This document shows positions 13,473 to 20,865 of a stretch of DNA of 23,306 nt, piece by piece; the stretch's first letter is position 1, and every line of letters starts with the position of its first letter. The notes beneath the pieces were generated by a model. It was not told where the DNA came from, made no database searches, and saw nothing but the letters and a program-made list of their open reading frames with translations. Source of the stretch: JBCCFW01 sp039029535 (lineage in GTDB: Bacteria > Acidobacteriota > JBCCFW01); contig JBCCFW010000122.1 in NCBI GenBank assembly GCA_039029535.1, positions 1 to 23,306 on the forward strand. Direction: 5' to 3'. Made by a program: the position numbers and the translations under genes.

Positions 13473-16127
13473 GTGCGCAGCGATGAAATCCGTCGGAGCT
13501 TCCTCAGCTTCTTCGAGGAGAAGAGCCACCGCGTCGTGGCTTCGGGATCCCTGATCCCTGCCGACGACCCCACGCTGTTCTTCGCCAACGCCGGGATGGT
13601 CCAATTCAAGGACGTCTTCGTCGGCCGGTCGAGCCGCGACTACACGCGCGCCACCACCTCGCAGAAGTGCCTCCGCGTCGCTGGCAAGCACAACGACTTC
13701 GAGACCGTCGGCCGCAGCCCGAGGCATCACACCTTCTTCGAGATGCTCGGAAACTTCTCGTTCGGCGACTACTTCAAGAGCGAGGCGGCCGCCTTCGCCT
13801 GGGAGCTGCTCACCGAGCGCTGGAAGCTCGACCCGGACCTCCTCGTCGCGACCGTGCACGACGACGACGACGAGGCCGAGCGGGTGTGGACCCAGGAGAT
13901 CGGGCTCTCGCCGTCGAAGGTCTTCCGCCTCGGCGACGAGGACAACTTCTGGTCGATGGGACCGACCGGTCCCTGCGGTCCCTGCTCGGAGATCCACCTC
14001 GACCGTCGCGAGAACCGCGACGCGCCGCTGACCGTCGAGGACTTCGAGGAAGACCGGCTGTTCGAGATCTGGAATCTCGTCTTCATGCAGTTCGACCGGG
14101 ACGCCGACGGCAACGTCAACAAGCTCCCGAAGCCCTCCATCGACACGGGCATGGGCTTCGAGCGCATCGTCTCGGTCGTCCAGGGAGTGAGCTCGAACTA
14201 CGAGACCGACGTCTTCACGCCGATCTTCGACGAGCTCGAACGACGCAGCGGCATCAAGCTCGAGCGTGGCCTCGACGAGGTGAAGGACGAGACTCAAGTC
14301 GCCCTCCGCGTGGTGGCCGACCACGCCCGGGCGGTGAGCTTCCTGCTCGCCGACGGCGTGCATCCCTCCAACGAGGGGCGCGGCTACGTGCTGCGCAAGA
14401 TCCTCCGGCGCGCCGCCGCCCACGCGGCGAAGATCGAGCTGCCGGCGCCCATCCTCGCGGACCTCACCGGCGTCCTCGTCGAGAGCATGGGCGACGCCTA
14501 CCCCGAGCTGAAGCGCGAGGCCGGGCGCATCCGCGCAGCCTGTGAGGGGGAGGAGCGCGCCTTCGAGAAGACGCTCAAGCAGGGCAGCGAGGTCCTCGAC
14601 AAGGTCCTCGGCGAGCTGAAGGAAGGCGGGTCCGGCGAGGTCTCGGGCGCCGACGCGTTCAAGCTCCACGACACCTTCGGCTTCCCCCTCGAGTACACCG
14701 TCGAGCGCGCTCGCGATGCCGGCTTCGGCGTCGACCGCGCCGGCTTCGACACGGCGCTGGAGGCTCAGCGCGATCGCAGCCGTGGTGAAGAGGCCGAGGG
14801 TGCGCAGGCCGAGCTCCCCGCCGACCTCGAGCTCGCCGAGACCGAGTTCCTCGGCTACGGCGCCACCGAGGCCGACGGCTGCACGGTCCGCGCTCTCGTG
14901 TCCGACGGCAGCAGCGTCGACTCGCTCGCCACGGGCTCGGAAGGCTGGCTCGTGCTCGACCGCACGCCCTTCTATGCCGAGTCCGGTGGTCAGGTCGGTG
15001 ACACCGGTCGCCTGAGCTCGGGCTCCGGTGCGACGCTCGAGGTGGAGACCACGCAGGGTCTGTTGCCCGGCGTGAGCTTCCATCGCGTGCGAGTCGAAGA
15101 GGGCTCGGTCGCCGTGGGTGACAGCCTCGACGCGCGCGTCGACGCGGCGCGGCGGCGGCGCATCATGGCCAACCACACGGCCACGCACTTGCTGCACGCG
15201 GCGCTGAAGGAAGTCCTCGGTGAGCACGTCGCCCAGGCGGGCTCGCTCGTCGAGCCGGACCGGCTCCGCTTCGACTTCCACCACTCGCAGCCGGTCATGG
15301 CCGACGAGCTCCGGCAGATCGAAGACGCCGTCAACCAGCGGGTCTTCGCCCAGCTTCCCGTGGCGAAGAAGACCATGCCCCACGCCGAGGCCGTGGCTGC
15401 CGGCGCGGTGGCCATGTTCGGCGAGAAGTACGGCGACGTCGTGCGCGTGGTCGCCGTCGACGACTGGTCGGCCGAGCTCTGCGGCGGCACGCACTGTGAC
15501 CGCACCGAGCAGATCGGCAGCTTGAGCATCGTCACCGAGCGGGGCGTGGCCTCGGGCGTGCGTCGCATCGAGGCGGTCACGGGACCCGGTCTCCACGAGC
15601 GACTCCAAGACGACGAGAGCCTCATCGCCGAGCTCGAAGGCGCCCTCAAGGCGCCGCGCGCCGAGCTGGTCACGGCCATCGGCAAGTTGCGGGCGCAGGT
15701 GAAGGGGCTCGAGCGCGAGCTGGCCGACGCCCAGAAGGCCGCTGCCTCGGGCGCCTCGGCCTCGGTCGGTCAGAAGAGTCAGGTCGGCGACGTGGCGGTC
15801 GAGACCCGCAACCTGGCCGAGCTCGACATGAAGGCGCTTCGCGAGCTTGCCGAAGGTCAGCGTCAGCAGGCCGGGCTGGGGGCGTTGCTCCTCGGCTCGG
15901 TCAAGGGCGGCAAGGTCTCCATCGTGCTGAGCCTCGAGTCGGGCCTGGCCGAACGTCTCGGCGGGCAGCCGGCGAAGGACCTCATCCAGCAGCTCGCCGG
16001 CGAGCTCCAGGGCGGTGGGGGAGGCCGCGCCGAGCTGGCCTGGGCCGGTGGCAAGAAGACCGACGGGCTCGACGCGGCGCTCGCCGCCTTCCCCGGGCTG
16101 CTCGAGCAGCGGATGGCCTCGGCGTGA
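13473..16127 (+). CDS. alaS: Alanyl-tRNA synthetase
   Basis: AlaRS charges tRNA-Ala with alanine and hydrolyses mischarged Ser/Gly-tRNA. From GTG 13473 (GGAG at 13463-13466) the protein has 884 residues, against 876 in E. coli. The start 'RSDEIRRSFLSFFEEKSHRV' is the normal AlaRS N-terminus; longer versions run back into the PilT-like gene in another frame. Class II elements include 'FFANAGMVQFKDVF', 'RHHTFFEMLGNFSFGDYF', 'PTGPCGPCSEIH' and 'DTGMGFERI'. The editing domain has 'FYAESGGQVGDTG' and the zinc-site residues His568/His572 ('NHTATH') and Cys670/His674 ('CGGTHC'). The C-Ala domain ends with a Gly-rich 'GGGGGRAELAWAGGKK' stretch, as usual. The stop overlaps the transglycosylase start as GTGA. 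Confidence 0.97.
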   Translation: MRSDEIRRSFLSFFEEKSHRVVASGSLIPADDPTLFFANAGMVQFKDVFVGRSSRDYTRATTSQKCLRVAGKHNDFETVGRSPRHHTFFEMLGNFSFGDYFKSEAAAFAWELLTERWKLDPDLLVATVHDDDDEAERVWTQEIGLSPSKVFRLGDEDNFWSMGPTGPCGPCSEIHLDRRENRDAPLTVEDFEEDRLFEIWNLVFMQFDRDADGNVNKLPKPSIDTGMGFERIVSVVQGVSSNYETDVFTPIFDELERRSGIKLERGLDEVKDETQVALRVVADHARAVSFLLADGVHPSNEGRGYVLRKILRRAAAHAAKIELPAPILADLTGVLVESMGDAYPELKREAGRIRAACEGEERAFEKTLKQGSEVLDKVLGELKEGGSGEVSGADAFKLHDTFGFPLEYTVERARDAGFGVDRAGFDTALEAQRDRSRGEEAEGAQAELPADLELAETEFLGYGATEADGCTVRALVSDGSSVDSLATGSEGWLVLDRTPFYAESGGQVGDTGRLSSGSGATLEVETTQGLLPGVSFHRVRVEEGSVAVGDSLDARVDAARRRRIMANHTATHLLHAALKEVLGEHVAQAGSLVEPDRLRFDFHHSQPVMADELRQIEDAVNQRVFAQLPVAKKTMPHAEAVAAGAVAMFGEKYGDVVRVVAVDDWSAELCGGTHCDRTEQIGSLSIVTERGVASGVRRIEAVTGPGLHERLQDDESLIAELEGALKAPRAELVTAIGKLRAQVKGLERELADAQKAAASGASASVGQKSQVGDVAVETRNLAELDMKALRELAEGQRQQAGLGALLLGSVKGGKVSIVLSLESGLAERLGGQPAKDLIQQLAGELQGGGGGRAELAWAGGKKTDGLDAALAAFPGLLEQRMASA

Positions 16128-16798
16128 GCTCGCGCATCGGCACGGGCTTGCTGCTCGCGGTCCTCACGCTCGTCGGCGCCAGCGAGGTGCTCGCCAGCGA
16201 GGTGGCGAAGCTGCCCAAGCAGCGGACGCGCTGGCGCCCGCTCATCGAGAAGGTGGCTCAGGCCCATCAGGTGCCGGCCGATCTCCTCGAGGCGCTGGTC
16301 GCCACCGAGTCGAACTTCAATCCGGAAGCCGTGAGCCGGGTGGGCGCCATCGGCCTCACCCAGCTCATGCCGGCCACCGCGCGGCAGTGGGAGCTCGATG
16401 ACCCCTTCGATCCCGAGGGCAACCTCCGCGCCGGTGCTGCGCACCTGAAGAGCTTGCTCGATCGCTTCGGCGATCGCCGGCTCGCCATCGCGGCCTACAA
16501 CGCCGGCGCAGGAGCGGTGAGCCGCGCCGGCGGCGTGCCGAACTATCCGGAGACCCGTCGTCACGTCGTGAAGGTGGAGCGCTACCTCGCGCTGCTCCAG
16601 GGACGACCGGTCCCGCCGCTGTCGTCGTCGGCCGGGCTCACGCGCTCGAAGCCGCCGAGCTCGCCGTCCGAGGTGGGTGCCGGTGGTCGACGCGCGTCGC
16701 CGACGCTCGCCACCGCGCCCCCGCCGTTCCGTCGCTACCGCGACGCGTCCGGACGGCTGGTCATCACCAACCTGCCCGCGCGGGAGAGCCGTCGGTGA
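16124..16798 (+). CDS. Lytic transglycosylase (SLT domain) with C-terminal DUF4124-like motif
   Basis: A 224-residue exported murein-cleaving enzyme. Residues 1-25 form a signal peptide ('TGLLLAVLTLVGASEVLA'). The SLT fold spans about 38-160. It has catalytic Glu62 in 'LVATESNFNP', then 'GAIGLTQLMPATAR' and 'LAIAAYNAGAGAVSRAGGVP'. This class cleaves between MurNAc and GlcNAc to give 1,6-anhydro-muropeptides. A Ser/Pro linker leads to 'RRYRDASGRLVITNLP' at the C-terminus, which resembles the short DUF4124 motif seen in envelope proteins. The GTG start overlaps the alaS stop by 4 nt, and the stop overlaps the next GTG, so this is the second gene of a coupled operon. No lipobox is visible, so it should be periplasmic. 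Confidence 0.92.
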   Translation: MSSRIGTGLLLAVLTLVGASEVLASEVAKLPKQRTRWRPLIEKVAQAHQVPADLLEALVATESNFNPEAVSRVGAIGLTQLMPATARQWELDDPFDPEGNLRAGAAHLKSLLDRFGDRRLAIAAYNAGAGAVSRAGGVPNYPETRRHVVKVERYLALLQGRPVPPLSSSAGLTRSKPPSSPSEVGAGGRRASPTLATAPPPFRRYRDASGRLVITNLPARESRR

Positions 16799-17907
16799 GC
16801 TCGTCGCCGCTGCTCGCGCCCCGCGAGGGACGACTCGGCGAGCCCGAGACCTTGCCGCTGCTGCTGGTCGACCTGGCCCGTGCGGAGTGGAGCGGCGCTC
16901 TCTGCGTGCGCTCCGGCGATGTCGAGCGTCGGCTCTACCTAACCGACGGTCGGGTGCAGACCTACGAGAGCGACGACCCGACCGAGAGCACGGGGGCCTT
17001 CGTCCTGGGTGAGGGCTTGGTCGACGAGAACGAGCTCGAGCGAGCGCTCGCGCACCTGCGCATCGACCGTCACGACCCCGGGCTCGTGCGGAGGCTCGTG
17101 CCCCTGGGCTTGCTCGAAGAAGAACAGCTCCCCGGCATCGAGATGCGCCAGCTCCTCAACGGGGCCGCTCAGCTCTTCCAGCTTCGCACGGGCGAGTACC
17201 AGTGCCGCCTCCTCGCGGCTCCTGGCGACGCGCGACTCTTCGGGCTGGAGGTCGCCAGCATCGTGGCCGCCTCGATGATCGGGTCCTGGGAAGACGCCTG
17301 GGCGATGAACCTCCTCGGTGGCGGCGGCACCGTCCTCCAGCTCGAGCCCGAGCGACTCTGCGAATACGAAGCGACGGGAGCCGAGGAGCTCTACGACCTC
17401 ACGTTGCTCCGCGTCGACGGCAAGACCAACGTCTCCGAGCTCATCGCCAACTCGGGGCTCCCGGAGTCGGCCGCGCTGCGCTTCCTCGCCGCGTGCCGGC
17501 TGCTGGGTTGCGTGACACCGGCGATCTCCTCTCGAGAACCGGCTGGCCCCGGCTTCGAGGCGCACGCCCCCTCCGCGGCGCCGGCTGCGCCGCAGGCTCC
17601 CGCCGCGCCGAGCCTCCGACCCGCTCCGGCGGCGGCTCAGGAGCCCGAGCTCGTCGAGACGCACGACGACTCCGAGGCGGCTGCTGCGGCGCACTACCGG
17701 CCAGTCGCGCGCCCGCAGCCGCGGACGTCCGACCTGATGACCGAGGAGCCCTCCGGCGGCACGGGGCGGCTCCTCGTGCTCCTGGCCATCGCGCTGCTGG
17801 TCGGCGCCCTGGGCTTCGCCGCCTGGAAGGGCTGGAAGGAGCTCAGCGCGAGCCCGGCCGTCGAGAGCCCGACGCGCACCGACACCCCGGAGAGCAGTCG
17901 ACCGTGA
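16795..17907 (+). CDS. DUF4388-type protein with C-terminal membrane anchor
   Basis: A 370-residue protein. Residues about 10-120 look like DUF4388, a PatA-N-like domain found in signalling proteins ('GALCVRSGDVERRLYLTDGR', 'GAFVLGEGLVDENELERAL'). A second conserved block at about 170-245 includes 'LLRVDGKTNVSELIANSG' and 'RLLGCVTP'. A Pro/Ala-rich linker (about 250-320) leads to a transmembrane helix at about 324-344 ('LLVLLAIALLVGALGFAA') and a short tail. With no N-terminal signal, most of the protein should be cytoplasmic and tethered to the inner membrane. The same two-block architecture recurs at 19261. The function is unknown; DUF4388 proteins are often linked to gliding, two-component or FHA-type signalling, but that is family context only. 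The start and stop both overlap neighbours as GTGA. Confidence 0.82.
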   Translation: MSSSPLLAPREGRLGEPETLPLLLVDLARAEWSGALCVRSGDVERRLYLTDGRVQTYESDDPTESTGAFVLGEGLVDENELERALAHLRIDRHDPGLVRRLVPLGLLEEEQLPGIEMRQLLNGAAQLFQLRTGEYQCRLLAAPGDARLFGLEVASIVAASMIGSWEDAWAMNLLGGGGTVLQLEPERLCEYEATGAEELYDLTLLRVDGKTNVSELIANSGLPESAALRFLAACRLLGCVTPAISSREPAGPGFEAHAPSAAPAAPQAPAAPSLRPAPAAAQEPELVETHDDSEAAAAAHYRPVARPQPRTSDLMTEEPSGGTGRLLVLLAIALLVGALGFAAWKGWKELSASPAVESPTRTDTPESSRP

Positions 17908-19259
17908 GGGCGGTCGGTGTCGGCCTGCTGGCGGGCCTGCTGCTGTTGGTCTCGGGGACGCCCGCGACGGGAGCCGAGCCGAAGCCTTCCGCCTACGAGG
18001 TCGTGCTCAAGAGCGGCGGCAAGCTGCGGGCCACGCGGGTCCGGCGCGAGGGCGGCAAGGTCCACCTCCGGATGCCCCAGGGACCGATGACCCTGCCCGA
18101 GTCCTCGGTGGTCTCGATCAAGCCCATTCATGACACGAAGCCCGCGAGCAGCTCGAGCTCGGCCGGCTTCAACGTCGTCGAGAGCTCGTCGGATCCGGCG
18201 AGGGGCTCGGGACGCTCGGTCGGCGGCGAGCCCCGCCAGCCGCGTCGTGCCCCGGTGCCGTTCCCGCGCAGCGGCTCGTTCGGTCCGTTTCCAGCCGATG
18301 CGAAGGGGCCCGTCTGGCCTGACACGGTCGACGGGCTGAGGGATCACCTCATCGAGCACCCCGGCGACGACCTGGCGCGGGTGCTGCTGGGTGAGAAGCT
18401 GGCGGCGCAGCGTCGTTTCCGCGAAGCCCTCGTGCCACTGCGCCAGCTCGACGAGGCGGCCCTGCCGCGGAGCTGGCGGCTGACACGAGACATCGTGCTG
18501 GCTGGCGTCCTGCTCCGGCTCGACCGCAACGACGAGGCGATCCGCGTCTACAAGCACTCTCCGCTGCTCGAGGAACCCGGGGGGCGGGAGGCCTTGCAGG
18601 CGCTGGAGCAGGAGCGGGACGGCCTGGTCGGCCTGCTGCGCAGCACGACCCCGAATTTCGTGGTCCGCGTGTCTCCCGAGGTCAGCCAGCTCGACCTCGA
18701 TCCGTTGCTCGATGAGCTCGAGGTGGTCCACGCAGAGCTCTTTCGGGCCCTGGGGGCGGAGCCGCGGGACCAGGTGACCGTCATCCTCTACCCGGGCGAC
18801 GAGTTCTGGGAGCAGACCGGGCACCCCTCCGTGGTCCGCGGGCTCTTCGACGGCAAGGTCCGAATCCCGGCGGGGCAGGTGGCGGCCCTGTCGCCCCGGC
18901 TCAAGGCGATCTTGCGGCACGAGGTGGCACACGCTTTCATCGACGCCCTCACTCAGGGGCAGGCGGATCGTCGCTGGCACGAGGGAATTGCGGAGCACTT
19001 CGAGGGATCTCGCTTGAGGTACGAGGCCGATTTGGCCGATAGCCATCGCAGCGGTCGGTGGCCTCCGCCCTTTTCGTATCCGGCGGCACACAGCAGGATC
19101 GAGTGGTTCCTGAGACGATGGGACACCCGGCAGCTGGGTCGCCTCCTGGTGGAGGCCGGTCGCCGGGGTGGGATGCACAGCGCCCTCCAGGCCGTCGTGG
19201 GGCTCAGCGAAGCCGAGCTCGACGAAGCCTGGGGTCGGGATCTCTCCAGCGGGAGGTGA
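17904..19259 (+). CDS. Secreted gluzincin metallopeptidase (peptidase MA-like)
   Basis: A 451-residue exported protein. Residues 1-24 form a signal peptide ('VGVGLLAGLLLLVSGTPATG'). A small beta domain follows ('YEVVLKSGGKLRATRVRREG' onward to 'LPESSVVSIKP'), resembling a bound-substrate or SH3-like module. A Ser/Pro linker and a TPR-like helical region (about 135-240) come next. The catalytic domain has H339-E340-V-A-H343 within 'LRHEVAHAFIDALTQG', and Glu360 in 'WHEGIAEHFEG' 21 residues after the first His as the likely third zinc ligand. That arrangement fits Peptidase_MA-type gluzincins. The active residues are intact, so it is probably an active periplasmic or surface protease; its substrate is unknown. 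The GTG start overlaps the previous stop; the next gene begins one base after its stop. Confidence 0.85.
   Translation: MRAVGVGLLAGLLLLVSGTPATGAEPKPSAYEVVLKSGGKLRATRVRREGGKVHLRMPQGPMTLPESSVVSIKPIHDTKPASSSSSAGFNVVESSSDPARGSGRSVGGEPRQPRRAPVPFPRSGSFGPFPADAKGPVWPDTVDGLRDHLIEHPGDDLARVLLGEKLAAQRRFREALVPLRQLDEAALPRSWRLTRDIVLAGVLLRLDRNDEAIRVYKHSPLLEEPGGREALQALEQERDGLVGLLRSTTPNFVVRVSPEVSQLDLDPLLDELEVVHAELFRALGAEPRDQVTVILYPGDEFWEQTGHPSVVRGLFDGKVRIPAGQVAALSPRLKAILRHEVAHAFIDALTQGQADRRWHEGIAEHFEGSRLRYEADLADSHRSGRWPPPFSYPAAHSRIEWFLRRWDTRQLGRLLVEAGRRGGMHSALQAVVGLSEAELDEAWGRDLSSGR
19252..19256 (+). promoter_or_regulatory. Shine-Dalgarno GGAGG within the end of the peptidase gene
   Basis: GGAGG lies 4 nt before GTG 19261, inside the last codons of the preceding gene. 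It supports this start over the upstream in-frame ATG at 19168, which overlaps the peptidase gene by 92 nt. Confidence 0.6.
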
Positions 19260-19260
19260 C

Positions 19261-20853
19261 GTGGCAGCACGACAGGGAAGCCTGGGCCCCGGCGGGGCGG
19301 CTGAGCTTCTCGTGGAGCTTTGGAAGCAGGGCCGGACGGGCCTGCTCGAGCTGGACGCCGGCGGCGTTCAGCGACGCTTCGTGCTGCGCGACGGCGAGCT
19401 CGTCTACGTCACCTCCAGCGAACGACGCGAGAAGCTGGCCATCGCCTTGGTGTCACGCGGCCTGGTCTCGAAGGACGTCATGGTCGAGTGCAATCGCGCC
19501 GGCGGCGACCTCCGGGCGGCCCTGGCCGAGAAGGGCGGGCTCCCGGCATCCGATCACGACTCGGTCCTGCGTCAGCTCATCAGCGAGGCGGTGAGCCGGG
19601 TCTTCCCCGAGCAGGAAGGGGAGTTCTCCCTCGTCGATCGCGAGAGCCTCGACCTGCCCGGCATCCTCGCCAACAACCCCATGGTGCCCTGCTTCTGGCG
19701 AGCCGCCAGGGCCCTCGAGCCGGACGCCTGTCGCTCTCTCCTCGGCCAAGACTCGGCCGCGGTCAACCGCGTGGGCGGCGACGATCTCCTCACCGAGCTC
19801 GCCGACATGTCGCCGGCCGACGGCTTCCTGCTGTCGCGCGTCGACGGGCTGACCAGCGTGGCTGAGCTGCTGATGCAGTGTCCGACCGGCGGCGACCACG
19901 CGCTCTCGTTGCTGGCGGGCTGGACCTGCGTCGGTCTCGTCGAGCCCACCGGTCGCGCCAAGCTCACCCTGCCCAAGCCGGCTCCCGGGACCGCGCGACC
20001 GAAGGCGCGCCCGAAACCCAAGCCGGCGATCAAGAAGCCGGCGCCCGCGCCCCTGGTCGAGGCGGAGCCGGAGCCCGAGCCCGTGGAGGCCGTGACCGAC
20101 GGGCACCCGTTGCCCAGCGAGTCGGAGGACCCCCTCGCGGCTGCGCGCGAGCTGCAAGACCAGCTCGTCGAGGCCGACCACTATCAAGTGCTCGGCATCG
20201 AAAGCGACGCCGACGACGGCACGGTGCGCCGGGCCTACTACCGGCTCGCCCGCGGCTGTCACCCCGATCGCTTCGGCAAGGACCTGGCCGGCGACGACCG
20301 GCACGTGGTCGAGCTCCTCTTCGCTCAGGTCAGTGACGCCTTCGCCGTGCTGTCCGATCCCAAGCAGCGCGAGGAGTACGACCAGCGGCTGGAAGAGGGC
20401 AACGTCGTCGAGGAGGAGGAGGGGCCGCAGGATCCGCGCGAGATCGCCCGCGACTCCTACCAGAAGGGCCGCACCCTGCTGAACGTCGGCGAGCGTGAGC
20501 GGGCGCTGGTCTTCTTCGAGCACTGCGTCGAGATGGAGCAGGACAACTGGGAGTACCGGATGTCCCTGGCTCGCTGCCTGATGGCCGACACCCGTTCGCG
20601 TCGCAAGGCCGAGTCGCATCTCCGTGAGGCCATCCGGATCGACGAGACGAAGGCCGAGAGCTACTACCTCCTCGGGCTGGTCTACAAGAGCGCTGGCGTG
20701 AAGGGGAAGGCGGTCGCCGAGTTCCGCAAGGGGCTCTCCTGGGACGCCACGCACGACGGCATCCGCAAGGAGCTGGCGGAGGCCGGTGGTGGCGGCGGCG
20801 GTGCCGACGAGAGCGGCGGCGGCTTCCTCGGCAGCCTCTTCGGTCGCAAGTAG
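19261..20853 (+). CDS. DUF4388 - DnaJ J-domain - TPR fusion protein
   Basis: A 530-residue cytoplasmic protein. Residues about 5-125 form a DUF4388-like block ('GRTGLLELDAGGVQRRFVLR', 'REKLAIALVSRGLV'). Residues about 135-240 repeat the second block of the neighbour at 16795 ('LLSRVDGLTSVAELL', 'TCVGLVEPTG'). A Lys/Pro-rich linker ('RPKARPKPKPAIKKPAP') precedes a J-domain at about 306-372 ('HYQVLGIESDADDGTVRRAY'). Its HPD tripeptide, at 334-336, is the element that stimulates Hsp70 ATPase. TPR-like helices follow at about 395-500, then a Gly-rich tail ending 'GGGFLGSLFGRK'. It should recruit DnaK to clients bound by the DUF4388 or TPR parts. It is the last gene of the alaS-led operon and faces a convergent gene 12 nt away. 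Confidence 0.88.
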   Translation: MAARQGSLGPGGAAELLVELWKQGRTGLLELDAGGVQRRFVLRDGELVYVTSSERREKLAIALVSRGLVSKDVMVECNRAGGDLRAALAEKGGLPASDHDSVLRQLISEAVSRVFPEQEGEFSLVDRESLDLPGILANNPMVPCFWRAARALEPDACRSLLGQDSAAVNRVGGDDLLTELADMSPADGFLLSRVDGLTSVAELLMQCPTGGDHALSLLAGWTCVGLVEPTGRAKLTLPKPAPGTARPKARPKPKPAIKKPAPAPLVEAEPEPEPVEAVTDGHPLPSESEDPLAAARELQDQLVEADHYQVLGIESDADDGTVRRAYYRLARGCHPDRFGKDLAGDDRHVVELLFAQVSDAFAVLSDPKQREEYDQRLEEGNVVEEEEGPQDPREIARDSYQKGRTLLNVGERERALVFFEHCVEMEQDNWEYRMSLARCLMADTRSRRKAESHLREAIRIDETKAESYYLLGLVYKSAGVKGKAVAEFRKGLSWDATHDGIRKELAEAGGGGGGADESGGGFLGSLFGRK

Positions 20854-20865
20854 CCCGACCCCGCG

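Noticed and set aside
11942..13609. 555-codon minus-strand frame over the PilT-like gene and the intergenic repeat
   Set aside because: The sense strand holds recognisable PilT motifs; the antisense product shows no domain and crosses the inverted-repeat element.
13860..13874. GAC tandem run as a microsatellite
   Set aside because: It encodes an acidic stretch (HDDDDEAE) at a normally acidic AlaRS position; short and not a locus of interest.
13314..15608. 764-codon open frame antisense to alaS
   Set aside because: Its length comes from GC-rich codon structure of alaS on the other strand. The composition is repetitive (V, E, D, G, H, R) and alaS has full family motifs.
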